Below are positions 25,969 to 35,858 of a stretch of 64,000 nucleotides of DNA, in pieces. The stretch covers positions 124,001 to 188,000 of the forward strand of contig RDYL01000004.1 in the NCBI GenBank assembly GCA_004293165.1, given 5' to 3'. The number at the start of each line of letters is the position of its first letter. Within the stretch, counting starts at the first letter, position 1. Both the position numbers and the translations under genes were made by a program. The notes under the pieces are model-generated. The model was not told the DNA's origin and did no database searches. It worked only from the letters and a program-made list of their open reading frames with translations. The stretch comes from Flavobacteriia bacterium. GTDB taxonomy: Bacteria > Bacteroidota > Bacteroidia > Flavobacteriales > Flavobacteriaceae.

Positions 25969-27795
25969 TTATTTATTGATATAGAGATATCCAGTTAGAG
26001 GTTCAGGATAATTTGGGTCATTCAAATAAAGTATGTAATAATACGTGCCATCTGGAGCAATTGTGCTACTTACGCCATCTTGAATATAGCCATCCCAATC
26101 TGGTTTATTATTGTTTCCAGTCCATAAATGTTTTCCCCAACGGTTGTAGATTAATAATTCAAAATTCACAAATACATCTCTTAATCCATCAATGAAAAAA
26201 GTATCATTCGTGGTGTCATTATTTGGTGAAACGGCATTGTAAACAATAGGAGGGCAGTTTTCGGTGAGTAATAAAAAAGAGGTAATGGAGAAGCAACTAT
26301 TGTCTATTCTAATAAATATTTCTTTTGGTGTTGTAATTGCTTCATAATTTGAGCTATTTGTTATAGGATTAATGTTTTGTACGGCATCATTATAAGATTC
26401 ATGAAATGAAACAATATCAGAAAGATTGGTTTTAACTAATTCTGAGTAATTTGAAAAGTCAAATAATCCTCTTGTTAATCCTAGATTACAACTAGTTAAA
26501 TTTTCTAAGGGATTAAAAGTGGGTGCTACAGTTAGCTCAATTTCTATTTGGAAAGAGTTATTGGTTTCAATTAATTCGGGTCTAATTCCGCTTCCATTTC
26601 CAGTATCGTCAACCACAGCGGTTAATGTAAATGTTAAAGGAATTGTAGTAGGAATGGTTAATGTTATAGTTCCGTTTTCGCTTCCACCTATTGGAATTAT
26701 ACTTTGAGTATAAGTTGTAGTAATAGCTTGTGTTCCAATATAAAATGTTATTGGTGTATTTGCTTGTAATATTTCTGTACTGTTTAAGTTTGAAACGGTA
26801 AAATCAATTGTAACTTCTCTAGAATTACAAGTGGATGTTGGGTTTTCTAAAACTATGGTTGCATCGGGTAGTTGACTATTAAGTTTGGTAACAACAGTAT
26901 TTAACATTACATAATCTTGCCCAGATTGAAGTGAAACTGTTGCAGAAGTTGTTCCAGGGACAATATAATTTTCAATAGAATAAACATCTAAATCCATATT
27001 GTATAGATTTGTAGCGTTTGTTTCGGTGTTGGTTCCGTTAAATGCGTTATTACTCGGATTTATGGGGTTACTTAATATGTTTGTAGTTCCATTGGCAGAA
27101 AAACTTAATCGTTCACTTACTTGAATAAAGCGATCACCTTCCCATGCAATAAATCCAATTTTTGCCCCAGTATTACTAATTAGATAAAGATTGTTTAATT
27201 GAATTGTCATGGTATCAATTAGTGGGGGAATTGCATTAGGATTTGGCGAAAGTGCCTCTAAACCTTGATAAATATTGATTTGATTCAACGTTAGGCTTGG
27301 GTTTTCATAAACCACTAAAATTGCCCAACCTGCAAATTGAGTAGCATTTGAAGCATAGGTTGAAACCAAACTATTGATGTCAAAATCTGATAGAGTATAC
27401 GTACCATTTCCCGTGGATTGTACAAAAGTTGTAATATCTTTAAACGCACTAAAGTATGTGAAGTTACTAAAAGTTCCATTTACAGTACTTAATTGATCAG
27501 GCGAAATATCTATGCCGTTTAGTTTTATTTGTGTGTCTCCAGCACCACTTCCGGCCCAATACAAATATGCTCTTTCAATTCTATCATTTGATGATAAAGT
27601 AAGATTAGCAGAAGATTGAGTATATAAAAAGGTAGGAGAGAAATTAGTATTTTCAGACGGGTTTAATGTGTTTCCAATAAAAGTAAAATCATATCTTCCA
27701 TTTATTTGCGTAAACAGAGATATATCCTGCGCTTTTATTAAAGTTGGGAAAAGAATTTCTAACAAAAAAATGAAGTAAAGTAATTTTTTCAACAT
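25969..27795 (-). CDS. T9SS type B cargo protein (gliding-motility-type C-terminal domain)
   Basis: A 608-residue secreted protein with a signal peptide (KKLLYFIFLLEILFPTLIKAQ) and long Thr/Asn/Ser-rich beta-domains typical of surface adhesins. The last 90 residues carry the type B sorting domain: YNAVSPNNDTTNDTFFIDGL, FELLIYNRWGKHLW, DWDGY and PDGTYYYILYLND. That domain directs export by the type IX secretion system across the outer membrane. The passenger is not recognised as an enzyme; it contains repeated Ig-like or CARDB-like strands. Single gene, upstream of the divergent glycan locus. Confidence 0.9.
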   Translation of the reverse strand: MLKKLLYFIFLLEILFPTLIKAQDISLFTQINGRYDFTFIGNTLNPSENTNFSPTFLYTQSSANLTLSSNDRIERAYLYWAGSGAGDTQIKLNGIDISPDQLSTVNGTFSNFTYFSAFKDITTFVQSTGNGTYTLSDFDINSLVSTYASNATQFAGWAILVVYENPSLTLNQINIYQGLEALSPNPNAIPPLIDTMTIQLNNLYLISNTGAKIGFIAWEGDRFIQVSERLSFSANGTTNILSNPINPSNNAFNGTNTETNATNLYNMDLDVYSIENYIVPGTTSATVSLQSGQDYVMLNTVVTKLNSQLPDATIVLENPTSTCNSREVTIDFTVSNLNSTEILQANTPITFYIGTQAITTTYTQSIIPIGGSENGTITLTIPTTIPLTFTLTAVVDDTGNGSGIRPELIETNNSFQIEIELTVAPTFNPLENLTSCNLGLTRGLFDFSNYSELVKTNLSDIVSFHESYNDAVQNINPITNSSNYEAITTPKEIFIRIDNSCFSITSFLLLTENCPPIVYNAVSPNNDTTNDTFFIDGLRDVFVNFELLIYNRWGKHLWTGNNNKPDWDGYIQDGVSSTIAPDGTYYYILYLNDPNYPEPLTGYLYINK

Positions 27796-27904
27796 ATTGA
27801 TTTTGTGAAAATTTGGTTCTAATTTACTATAATTTTTTTTAAAATCGCATTTTTAAAATCGTAACACCAAAAAAATTAGTAATTTTCCGCTTTAAAAACA
27901 AATT

Positions 27905-28885
27905 TTGAAAAAATATTGCATCCAAAAATATTGTTCAGATAATTATCATTTGTGGAATGAATTTGTAGCTCATGCAAAAAATGCTACCTTTTTGTTTCAT
28001 AGAGATTTTATGGAATATCATAGCGATAGATTTCAAGATTTTTCGCTTCTAATTTTCGATGAAAAGAATACACTTAAAGCTATTTTACCTGCTAATAGAG
28101 TAGAAGATGTTTTGCATTCACATCAAGGATTGACTTACGGAGGATTGATTTTAAATCAAAACTCAAAAATGCAAGATGTAGTTGAAATGATGTATTCTTT
28201 ATTGAAGTTTTTGAATGAAAATGCAATTTTATCTTTTAATTTAAAGCAATTACCAAATATTTATCACGAATCACCTTCTGATGAAATGGAATATTTGAGT
28301 TTTATATTAAACGCCAAATTATGTAGAAGAGATAGTTTGTCTGTTATTAATTTAGAAACTGATTTCGAATTTACAAGTAGTAGAGCAGAAGGAATAAAAA
28401 GAGGAACTGACTTAAAATTAGAATGGAAGGAAGAGCAAGATTTTACTTCTTTTTGGAATAAAATATTGATTCCTAATTTAGATCAAAAATTCAAGACAAA
28501 ACCTGTTCATTCATTAAAAGAAATAACATTTTTAAAATCTAAATTTCCAAATAATATCAGACAATTTAATGTTTATAATCAAGGAAAAATTATTGCAGGA
28601 ACTACCGTTTTTGAAAGTGATTTTGTGGCACATTCACAATATATTTCGGCAGATGATTCAAAAAACACCACAGGTAGTTTAGATTTTTTACACAACAGAT
28701 TAATAACTTATACGTTTCGTAATAAAAAGTATTTTGATTTTGGAATTTCCAATGAGAATCAAGGACAAAATATCAATCAAGGATTGTTGTTTTGGAAAGA
28801 AGGTTTTGGAGCAAGAACAATAGTTCAAAATTTCTATGAAATTGAAACTAAAAATTATCCACTTTTAGAAAACGTTTTAATATGA
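27905..28885 (+). CDS. FemAB/GNAT-like acyltransferase of the glycan locus
   Basis: A 326-residue protein with the FemAB-type two-lobe GNAT pattern: [58 protein letters not shown] and the C-terminal [41 protein letters not shown]. It begins with TTG at 27905, which gives the expected family start; no ATG is in a better place. It overlaps the aminotransferase gene by 4 nt (ATGA), so they are translationally coupled. By position it is the candidate N-acyltransferase that acts on the 3-amino sugar made by its neighbour. Confidence 0.78.
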   Translation: MKKYCIQKYCSDNYHLWNEFVAHAKNATFLFHRDFMEYHSDRFQDFSLLIFDEKNTLKAILPANRVEDVLHSHQGLTYGGLILNQNSKMQDVVEMMYSLLKFLNENAILSFNLKQLPNIYHESPSDEMEYLSFILNAKLCRRDSLSVINLETDFEFTSSRAEGIKRGTDLKLEWKEEQDFTSFWNKILIPNLDQKFKTKPVHSLKEITFLKSKFPNNIRQFNVYNQGKIIAGTTVFESDFVAHSQYISADDSKNTTGSLDFLHNRLITYTFRNKKYFDFGISNENQGQNINQGLLFWKEGFGARTIVQNFYEIETKNYPLLENVLI

Positions 28886-29985
28886 TACATTTCCTTAGTT
28901 TAAAAAAAATAAACCAATCTTTTGAAATTGCTTTTCAAGACAAAATGAAGCAGTTTTTAGAAGGTGGCTTGTACATTTTAGGAAATGAAGTAAAACAGTT
29001 CGAAGCTAATTTTGCAACTTATTGTGGAACCAAGCACTGCATAGGTGTAGGGAATGGTTTAGATGCTTTAGTGCTGATTTTTAAAGCGTACATTCATTTA
29101 GGAAAACTGCAAAAAGGCGATGAAGTTATTGTACCAGCAAATACTTATATTGCAAGTATTATAGCTGTTTTACAAGCTGATTTAGTTCCTGTTTTGGTTG
29201 AGCCAAAATTAGATTCATATACTATTAATCCTGATGAAATTGAAGATAAAATAACTTCTAAAACTAAAGCTATTTTACCAGTTCATCTTTACGGGCAATT
29301 ATGCGAAATGAAAGCTATTAATGAAATTGCTAAAAAGCATAATTTATTGGTTATTGAAGACGCAGCTCAAGCTCATGGTGCAGAATGGAATGGAATTAAA
29401 GCTGGAAATTTTGGAGATGCAGCTGGATTTAGTTTTTATCCAGGTAAAAATTTAGGTGCTTTAGGCGATGCGGGTGCCATTACAACAAACGATGATGAAT
29501 TAGCTGAAGTTTTATTTTCTTTAAGAAATTATGGTTCTAAAGTAAAATATGAAAATGAAATTTTAGGAGTAAATTCAAGATTAGATGAATTGCAAGCGGC
29601 TTTCTTAAATATAAAATTAAAACAGCTGGATTCGGAAAATGATTTTAGAAGAAACTTAGCAAAACAGTATCTTTCAGAAATTAAAAATGATAAGTTGATC
29701 TTGCCAGCCTACGATTTTTCAAAAAATCATGTATTTCATTTATTTGTCATTCGAACTTCTAATCGATTAGCATTACAGTATTTTTTAAAAGATAACGGAA
29801 TTGAGACGATGATTCATTATCCAATTCCACCACACAAACAAAAAGCTTTATCAGATTGGAATAATTTATCGTTTCCAATTACTGAGAAAATTCATGAAGA
29901 AGTTTTGAGTATTCCGCTAAATTCGAGTGTAAGTAAAACTGAAGTTGATTATATAATTTCTAAACTCAATTCATATAATGAATAA
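28882..29985 (+). CDS. fdtB: dTDP-3-keto-6-deoxyhexose 3-aminotransferase, DegT family (FdtB/QdtB-like)
   Basis: A 367-residue PLP-dependent sugar aminotransferase. Motifs: [88 protein letters not shown] with the Schiff-base lysine in [13 protein letters not shown], and [16 protein letters not shown]. It would transaminate dTDP-3-oxo-6-deoxyhexose to the 3-amino sugar (Fuc3N or Qui3N). The presence of an FdtA-type isomerase in the same locus supports that substrate. It overlaps the genes on both sides. Confidence 0.85.
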   Translation: MIHFLSLKKINQSFEIAFQDKMKQFLEGGLYILGNEVKQFEANFATYCGTKHCIGVGNGLDALVLIFKAYIHLGKLQKGDEVIVPANTYIASIIAVLQADLVPVLVEPKLDSYTINPDEIEDKITSKTKAILPVHLYGQLCEMKAINEIAKKHNLLVIEDAAQAHGAEWNGIKAGNFGDAAGFSFYPGKNLGALGDAGAITTNDDELAEVLFSLRNYGSKVKYENEILGVNSRLDELQAAFLNIKLKQLDSENDFRRNLAKQYLSEIKNDKLILPAYDFSKNHVFHLFVIRTSNRLALQYFLKDNGIETMIHYPIPPHKQKALSDWNNLSFPITEKIHEEVLSIPLNSSVSKTEVDYIISKLNSYNE

Positions 29986-31267
29986 ATTAATTGATAAACT
30001 TTATTCAAAAGAATTATATAAAATTTTTTCAGTAAGTGGTGTTAGAATTTTAATTCAATTAATTGTTGGGTTTTTATCTACTAAAGCCATAGCTTTTTTT
30101 GTTGGAATTGCAGGAATGGGCGTAATTGGTTTAGTAAAAACATTTACCTCTTTTTTTAACAATTTTCTTTTATTAGGAACCCAAAATGGAATCGTTACAA
30201 GTTTAGCTTCTAAAAGAAAAATAAAGAATGAAGAAATATTTATAGTTAGTTTGTTTTGGCTATTTTTATTTTTGTCTACTTTTATTTCAATTATTTTTTT
30301 TATTTTTTTTGAGGAAATAAATAAATATTTTTTTGTAAACCAAATTCAAAGTGATTGGATCCTTTTTTTATTTGTTATTAGTATTCCATTTCAAGCTATA
30401 TCACTTCTATTTAATGCTGTTTTAAACGGAAAAAGTGAATATAAAAATGTTGCTTCTATCGGAATGATTACAAATGTACTCACATTAATTGTTTCTGTTT
30501 TTTTAATGCTTATATACAACCTTCAAGGAGCAATTATTGGTTTATTATTTACTTCAATAATAATGTTTGTAATTTCTTCCTATTTTTTTTTAAAAATATA
30601 TTCTGTTACAATTTTCTTTCAACCTTTTCAGTTTGTAAAACAAGAAATTCAACCTTTATTAAACTATAGCTTAATGTCTTTAGTTTCAATTATTATGTCT
30701 TTTGCTTTTTCTTATTATATGCGAATAACAATAATTGATAAATTTTCATTAGAATATGCAGGATATTATGAAGCAGTACTAAGAATTTCAGGGTTCTATA
30801 TGATTTTTATAAATACTTTTGTGTCTTTTTATTATTTACCAGAATTAGCAAAATGCAGTTCGAAAGTAGAAGTTATGTTGTTAACTAATGAGTATTATAA
30901 AAAAATTTTTCCTCTTTTTGTAATTGGTTTAGTTATTCTTTTACTAGGTGTAGATTTTTTTGTACCATTCTTTTTTAATAAAAGTTTTTTGGTAATTACG
31001 CCATTTGTCAAGTATCAAGTTGTTTTAGACATAATTAAATCTATATGTTTAATTTTAGGTATTCGTTTTTTTGCTTTTGGAAAAACAAAAGGATTTTTAT
31101 TAACTGAAATTTTTTCATTCACCATAAATTTTATTCTTTTTGTAATAGCAATGCATTTTTTTGATTTTCGTGGCGTATGGTATAGTCAAATAGCCAGTAG
31201 TTTACTTTATTTTATTATATTGGTTGTTTTTTTTAAGATGTATTTCAAAAAAAATAAGTTATTTTAG
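29978..31267 (+). CDS. Polysaccharide/O-antigen flippase (Wzx-like)
   Basis: A 429-residue, extremely hydrophobic protein with about 12 predicted transmembrane helices and few soluble loops, of the Wzx/MATE-like polysaccharide translocase family (start includes [31 protein letters not shown]). It would flip the lipid-linked repeat unit across the inner membrane. The start overlaps the fdtB-like gene by 8 nt and the stop is followed 2 nt later by a glycosyltransferase. The region is very AT-rich, as is usual for glycan loci. Confidence 0.88.
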   Translation: MNKLIDKLYSKELYKIFSVSGVRILIQLIVGFLSTKAIAFFVGIAGMGVIGLVKTFTSFFNNFLLLGTQNGIVTSLASKRKIKNEEIFIVSLFWLFLFLSTFISIIFFIFFEEINKYFFVNQIQSDWILFLFVISIPFQAISLLFNAVLNGKSEYKNVASIGMITNVLTLIVSVFLMLIYNLQGAIIGLLFTSIIMFVISSYFFLKIYSVTIFFQPFQFVKQEIQPLLNYSLMSLVSIIMSFAFSYYMRITIIDKFSLEYAGYYEAVLRISGFYMIFINTFVSFYYLPELAKCSSKVEVMLLTNEYYKKIFPLFVIGLVILLLGVDFFVPFFFNKSFLVITPFVKYQVVLDIIKSICLILGIRFFAFGKTKGFLLTEIFSFTINFILFVIAMHFFDFRGVWYSQIASSLLYFIILVVFFKMYFKKNKLF

Positions 31268-31269
31268 TT

Positions 31270-32292
31270 ATGATAGATAATTATTTAGTATCCATTTTTA
31301 TACCTGTTTATAACGGAGAGAAATACTTAAATGAAACCATACAGTCTGTATTACATCAAACGTATTCTAATATTGAATTACTTTTAGTAGATGATTCTTC
31401 CTTAGATAATAGTTATCAAATTTTAAAAGATTTTGCTTTAAAGGATAATAGAATAAAGGTTTTTAAGAAAGAAAATGGTCAAACAGTTGCGAAATCATTT
31501 AATTTCATTTTACCACATTTAAATGGAGAGTATTTTTATTACTCTTCTCAAGACGATCTTTTTTCTATTGATTTAATTGAAAATATGGTAAAGAGGCAGA
31601 ATGAGACTTTTGCAGATACTGTTTTGCCAGATTTAGAATATTATTTCGAAAATAAAAAAGTGAATAAAAAGATTATAGGTTTAAATTTGGATAGAAGTGT
31701 AATTTTATCAGGAGAGCAAGCGTTAATAGAATCTTTAAATTGGAATATTCATGGTTTTGCTTTATTTAAAAGGAGCTTAATGAATAATGAATTTTTTCCT
31801 GAAGATGCTTTTGATTCAGACGAGTTTATGACTAGAAAATTGTTTTTAAAAAGTAATAAAGTTGTTTTTTCTTCAGGGACTTTTTTTTACAGACAAGATA
31901 ATTTAAAAGCAATTACAAAAATATTTTCTGAGAAAAATTTTTATGTTATAAATACTTTAGAAAAGTTGTATCATTTATTAAAAGAAAATAAAATAGATAA
32001 AAAGTATATATATGAAACGCAATTTAATTTTTTGCGTGTTTATATGAAATTAGCTAGTATATATAGTTTTTATAATTTTAAAACAGAAACAGATAAAACA
32101 GAAATAAAATTATTATTGTCATCGTTCAAAAAGACGAATTTTAACACAAATTTTTATTCAGAGAATATTTATTACGCCGTAAAAAATGCAAAAGTAAAAT
32201 TTATATTATTTTTAATGATATTTAGAATACCGTTGCTTTTTAATATTGTTTTAAATTTATATTCAAAGAAGTATAAAAAGCAATTTCAATAA
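31270..32292 (+). CDS. Family 2 glycosyltransferase
   Basis: A 340-residue GT-A enzyme: VSIFIPVYNGEKYLNETIQSVLHQTYSNIELLLVDDSSLDNSYQIL at the N-terminus, then YYSSQDDLFSIDLI as the DxD-like metal site. The C-terminal part is helical, consistent with a membrane-proximal glycosyltransferase. Sugar specificity cannot be inferred. It is the last plus-strand gene before a divergent glycosyltransferase. Confidence 0.9.
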   Translation: MIDNYLVSIFIPVYNGEKYLNETIQSVLHQTYSNIELLLVDDSSLDNSYQILKDFALKDNRIKVFKKENGQTVAKSFNFILPHLNGEYFYYSSQDDLFSIDLIENMVKRQNETFADTVLPDLEYYFENKKVNKKIIGLNLDRSVILSGEQALIESLNWNIHGFALFKRSLMNNEFFPEDAFDSDEFMTRKLFLKSNKVVFSSGTFFYRQDNLKAITKIFSEKNFYVINTLEKLYHLLKENKIDKKYIYETQFNFLRVYMKLASIYSFYNFKTETDKTEIKLLLSSFKKTNFNTNFYSENIYYAVKNAKVKFILFLMIFRIPLLFNIVLNLYSKKYKKQFQ

Positions 32293-32295
32293 ATT

Positions 32296-33171
32296 TTAAA
32301 GACTTTTAAACTTAACTTTTATTCCAAATAAAAAAAGTTTGAAAAGTAAGATAAAGTTTCTAGCTTTAAAAAATTTATACATTTCAAATCGTATTCTTCC
32401 AAGTAATAGTTGATGTTCTTTTTTTGATTTATTTAAGTGATAAGCATTATTTAAAATTTTCAAAGTTGATAGATTCAGTTGCTTTGTTTTTGAGTTGTTT
32501 TTAAATAAAAAATGAGCACTTAATGAGTTTGGCGTTTCTCTTTTACATGCCAATACTTTATCAATATATTCAAAATCAAATACTCTTGCGGCTCTAACCC
32601 ATAAATCTAAATCCTCATAGGCTAAATTTTCATCATAATAATTTAATTTTTCAAAAACTGATTTTTTAATCATTGATGAAACCGAACAAATTTTAGTTGT
32701 TCTTCCGATAACCATTTTGTATATGTCGCCACTTTCTGGATGGTCTTCTTCTGTGTAATAATTCCTTATAGAATTTCCGTTTTCATCGATTTCAATTAAA
32801 TTTCCATACACAATTCCAAGGTTTTTGTACTTTGAATTTTGAAATTTTTTTATTTGGTTTTCAATGCAGTTAGGTAGTAAAATATCATCTGCAGCTAAAT
32901 CGATAAAATAATCACCTTTAGCATGTTTTACTGCGTGATTAAAAGTTTTAGTATTTCCTAAATTAACTACATTTGGTATAAATAAAATGTTTGGGTATTT
33001 TTTCAGCCAATTATCAATTACTTTTTTTGAATTATCCGAGCTACAATCATCTGCTATAATAAGTTCAATGTTAGCATAGGTTTGGTTCATAACCGAATCT
33101 AAAGCTTCTTCAACAAAAGAAGCATGATTATAAGAAAGACAAATGACACTAACTAACGGAAAATTTTGCAT
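32296..33171 (-). CDS. Family 2 glycosyltransferase (reverse orientation)
   Basis: A 291-residue GT-A enzyme with VSVICLSYNHASFVEEALDSVMNQTYANIELIIADDCSSDNS, LAADDILLPN (DxD-like site) and the acceptor-region YEDLDLWVRAARVFDFEYID. It is the only minus-strand gene inside the plus-strand core and ends 3 nt from the end of the convergent neighbour. No terminator was seen between them, so antisense transcription is possible. It may have been inserted separately. Confidence 0.9.
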   Translation of the reverse strand: MQNFPLVSVICLSYNHASFVEEALDSVMNQTYANIELIIADDCSSDNSKKVIDNWLKKYPNILFIPNVVNLGNTKTFNHAVKHAKGDYFIDLAADDILLPNCIENQIKKFQNSKYKNLGIVYGNLIEIDENGNSIRNYYTEEDHPESGDIYKMVIGRTTKICSVSSMIKKSVFEKLNYYDENLAYEDLDLWVRAARVFDFEYIDKVLACKRETPNSLSAHFLFKNNSKTKQLNLSTLKILNNAYHLNKSKKEHQLLLGRIRFEMYKFFKARNFILLFKLFLFGIKVKFKSL

Positions 33172-33190
33172 ATTTTAAACAGAAGAGTTT

Positions 33191-33198
33191 TATATTTG
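33191..33198 (+). promoter_or_regulatory. -7 element for the GT4 gene at 33220
   Basis: TATATTTG lies 21 nt before the ATG. A TTG at 33165 is 23 nt upstream of it, slightly long but usable as a -33 element. It lies in the gap after the divergent GT2 gene. Confidence 0.55.
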
Positions 33199-33219
33199 TT
33201 ACGAAAGTAAATAATAACT

Positions 33220-34326
33220 ATGATTGAGCAAAGTAAAAAATATAAAATTGCTATTGTTGCCTATAACTTAGATTCTGGGGGATTGGCAAAAGTGATTGAG
33301 AATGTTTTTCTTTTATTCAAAGTAATTAGTTTTTTTAATGTTGAATTATTATTATTAGATGACATTAAAAGGTCTAATCTGGATGGAAAAGTAGTCTATT
33401 TTGGAGATTTAGCAAACATAAAATCCTCCTTTTATAATAAAATTAATAAGTATATTCAATTTGATAAATATATTAAAAAGCAGAATTTTGATTTTATTAT
33501 TGATTTGCGCTACAGGATAAATCCTTTAACTGAGTTAATTATTGTAAAATTAATTTATCCAAAAACGAAATTAATTTATAATGTTCACAGTTCTAAACTA
33601 GAAACATATTTACCTAATAACACTTTTTTGACTAATTATTTATATGGTAAAGCGTATAAAACTGTATGTGGTGCAAAGGAAAATGAAAAGTTAGTTATCC
33701 AAAAGCACCATTTCAAAAACACCATAACTATTTATAATCCAATTGATTTTGAAGATATTAAAGTTAAGAAGGAGGAATCTATTGATTTTAATTTTGAATA
33801 TATTTTAGCAGTTGGACGATTTGTTGAATTAAAGCAATTTTATGAACTAATAATAAGTTATGCAAACTCTATTTTACCTCAAAATCAGGTAAAGTTAGTA
33901 CTTGTTGGTGAAGGAGAAGAACTCTTAAGATGTAAAGAATTAGTTTTGTCTTTAAATTTAAATGAAAATGTTGTATTTGTGGGGTTTTCTAATAATCCAT
34001 ATAAATATATGCAAAACGCTAAATTTTTAGTATTATGTAGTAAGTGTGAAGGATTTGGACTTGTTTTGGCAGAAGCTTTAGCCTGTAAAACTCCAGTAAT
34101 TAGTTTTGATTTAGTTTCAGGTCCAAATGAAATAATAGAGCATAGAAAAAATGGCTTGTTAGTGGAAAATCAAAATTTTGAAAAACTTACAGAAGCAATA
34201 AATATATTGTTTTTGGATAAAGAACTATATACAACTTGTAAAATTAATGCGTTAGAAAGTGTACAAAAGTTTTCTTTTGAAGAAATTAAGAAACAATGGT
34301 TAAATTTACTGCAAATAAAAGAATAA
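33220..34326 (+). CDS. Family 4 glycosyltransferase
   Basis: A 368-residue GT-B enzyme. The N-terminal domain begins KIAIVAYNLDSGGLAKVIENVF; the C-terminal nucleotide-sugar domain shows EYILAVGRFVELKQFYELI, LVLVGEGEELLRCKELV and the E-x7-E type motif CEGFGLVLAEALACKTPVISFD. The stop overlaps the fdtA ATG by one base (TAATG), so the two are coupled. Confidence 0.92.
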   Translation: MIEQSKKYKIAIVAYNLDSGGLAKVIENVFLLFKVISFFNVELLLLDDIKRSNLDGKVVYFGDLANIKSSFYNKINKYIQFDKYIKKQNFDFIIDLRYRINPLTELIIVKLIYPKTKLIYNVHSSKLETYLPNNTFLTNYLYGKAYKTVCGAKENEKLVIQKHHFKNTITIYNPIDFEDIKVKKEESIDFNFEYILAVGRFVELKQFYELIISYANSILPQNQVKLVLVGEGEELLRCKELVLSLNLNENVVFVGFSNNPYKYMQNAKFLVLCSKCEGFGLVLAEALACKTPVISFDLVSGPNEIIEHRKNGLLVENQNFEKLTEAINILFLDKELYTTCKINALESVQKFSFEEIKKQWLNLLQIKE

Positions 34327-34721
34327 TGAAAGCCAAAATTATAAATATCCCAAAAATAGAAGATCCAAGAGGTAATTTATCCGTTATTGAAAAGGAAGTG
34401 GTGCCGTTTGAAATCAAACGTGTTTATTATTTGTATGATGTTCCAGCTGGCGCAGAGCGTGGAGGGCATGCACATAAAAAATTACAACAATTTTTAGTAG
34501 CACTTGCTGGAAGTTTTGATGTAGTTTTAAACGATGGAAAAAACGAACAAACAATTACTTTAAACAAACCTTTTGAAGGCTTGTTAATAACAAACGGAAT
34601 TTGGCGCGAATTGAAAAACTTTTCTTCAGGAGCTGTTTGTTTGGTGGTAGCCTCGGATGTGTTTGAAGAAGAAGATTACATTAGAGATTTTGAAGAGTTT
34701 TTAGCGATTTCGACTAATTAA
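34326..34721 (+). CDS. fdtA: dTDP-6-deoxy-hex-4-ulose 3,4-ketoisomerase, FdtA/QdtA-type cupin
   Basis: A 131-residue cupin that moves the 4-keto group of dTDP-4-keto-6-deoxyglucose to C3, giving the substrate of the FdtB-like aminotransferase. The characteristic run IEDPRGNLSVIEKE, RVYYLYDVPAGAERGGHAHKKLQQFLVALAGSFDVVLNDG with the catalytic histidines is present. FdtA (galacto product) and QdtA (gluco product) differ in few residues, so the sugar may be Fuc3N or Qui3N. ATG at 34326 overlaps the preceding stop. It converges on, and overlaps by 21 nt, the minus-strand glycosyltransferase. Confidence 0.88.
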   Translation: MKAKIINIPKIEDPRGNLSVIEKEVVPFEIKRVYYLYDVPAGAERGGHAHKKLQQFLVALAGSFDVVLNDGKNEQTITLNKPFEGLLITNGIWRELKNFSSGAVCLVVASDVFEEEDYIRDFEEFLAISTN

Positions 34722-35858
34722 ATTTTCATAAACGTTTACTAAATCTGAAAAATGTTTTGCAAAGGTTTTTGTAACTAAATAATTTGGAATGTTGTTTTCT
34801 AATTCCGTTTTTAAACTTGGATTAGAAAGAAGTGCAATCATTTTTTCTTCTAATGCTTTCTGATTTTTGAAAGGATATGTCAAACCAACACAATTTTGTT
34901 CGATTTCATTTTTAATTCCAACTAAATCACTTATAATTATAGTTTTACCAAAGGATAAACTCTCTATTATTACATTGCCATACGCTTCTAAATATTCACT
35001 TGGAATTACCGAAAATTTCGAATTAGTATAAATAACTTGAAGCTCTTCACGAGACTTATTCCCTAAAAAAGAAACATTTTTCAAGTTGTTGTACATCGTA
35101 AAATTCTGAAGTTCTTCTAATTGATTTCCTTCACCAACAATCCATAATTGTTCATTTGGAAATTGTTTGGAAATATTCTGAAACGCTTTTAACAAGGTTA
35201 AAACTCCTTTTTCAGGAACCAAACGCCCAACAAACAAAATATAGTTTTCTTCTGAATTGGAGTTACGTTTAGGTTCAATTAATATTGGATTTGCAAGAGT
35301 TTGACCTTCTTTTTGAAAATGTTTAGCAATAAATTGTGTTAAATTTTCTGAAGGTGTTAAATAGTAATCAATGTGCTTTTTAATAATACTTTTGTGATAC
35401 GACTGTTTAAAATGTAATAACGTATCAAACAAAATATTTCGTTTGGGTTGATGATGTAAAATACATTCTAAAGCGCTTTCATGTTTTAAAAGAACTTCGT
35501 TTTTATCATTCAACATATAGTTTTTTGGACAGATGTAATAATAATCTCGAAACGAGTACACAATTGGTATGCCTTTCAATTTTGCATATTCCATGAATTG
35601 CGGAGTTACTGGTGCTCCAATACTAAAGCAATGAATTATATCAGGTTTAAAGGCTTTAATTTCCTGAATAATTTCTGCTGTAATTTTTTTGTGGTAGAAT
35701 TTTTCAATCCAATTGGTCTTGATTTTTTCTTTGCCAAACCATTTAAAAGTTAGGTTAGAATTATTTTTTTCGGCATACTGAATCAATTCATATAAATAAT
35801 GTTCAACTCCACCAAGTCGATTCTCACTATTAAAATTATTGATAATCAGTATTTTCAT
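34701..35858 (-). CDS. Family 4 glycosyltransferase
   Basis: A 385-residue GT-B enzyme: LGGVEHYLYELIQYAEKN at the N-terminus, FSIGAPVTPQFMEYAKLKGIPIVYSFRDYYYICP in the acceptor domain, then ILFVGRLVPEKGVLTLLKAF and EYLEAYGNVIIESLSFGKTIIIS. It starts 4 nt inside the preceding gene (ATGA overlap) and its 3' end overlaps the convergent fdtA gene by 21 nt. Confidence 0.92.
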   Translation of the reverse strand: MKILIINNFNSENRLGGVEHYLYELIQYAEKNNSNLTFKWFGKEKIKTNWIEKFYHKKITAEIIQEIKAFKPDIIHCFSIGAPVTPQFMEYAKLKGIPIVYSFRDYYYICPKNYMLNDKNEVLLKHESALECILHHQPKRNILFDTLLHFKQSYHKSIIKKHIDYYLTPSENLTQFIAKHFQKEGQTLANPILIEPKRNSNSEENYILFVGRLVPEKGVLTLLKAFQNISKQFPNEQLWIVGEGNQLEELQNFTMYNNLKNVSFLGNKSREELQVIYTNSKFSVIPSEYLEAYGNVIIESLSFGKTIIISDLVGIKNEIEQNCVGLTYPFKNQKALEEKMIALLSNPSLKTELENNIPNYLVTKTFAKHFSDLVNVYENLISRNR

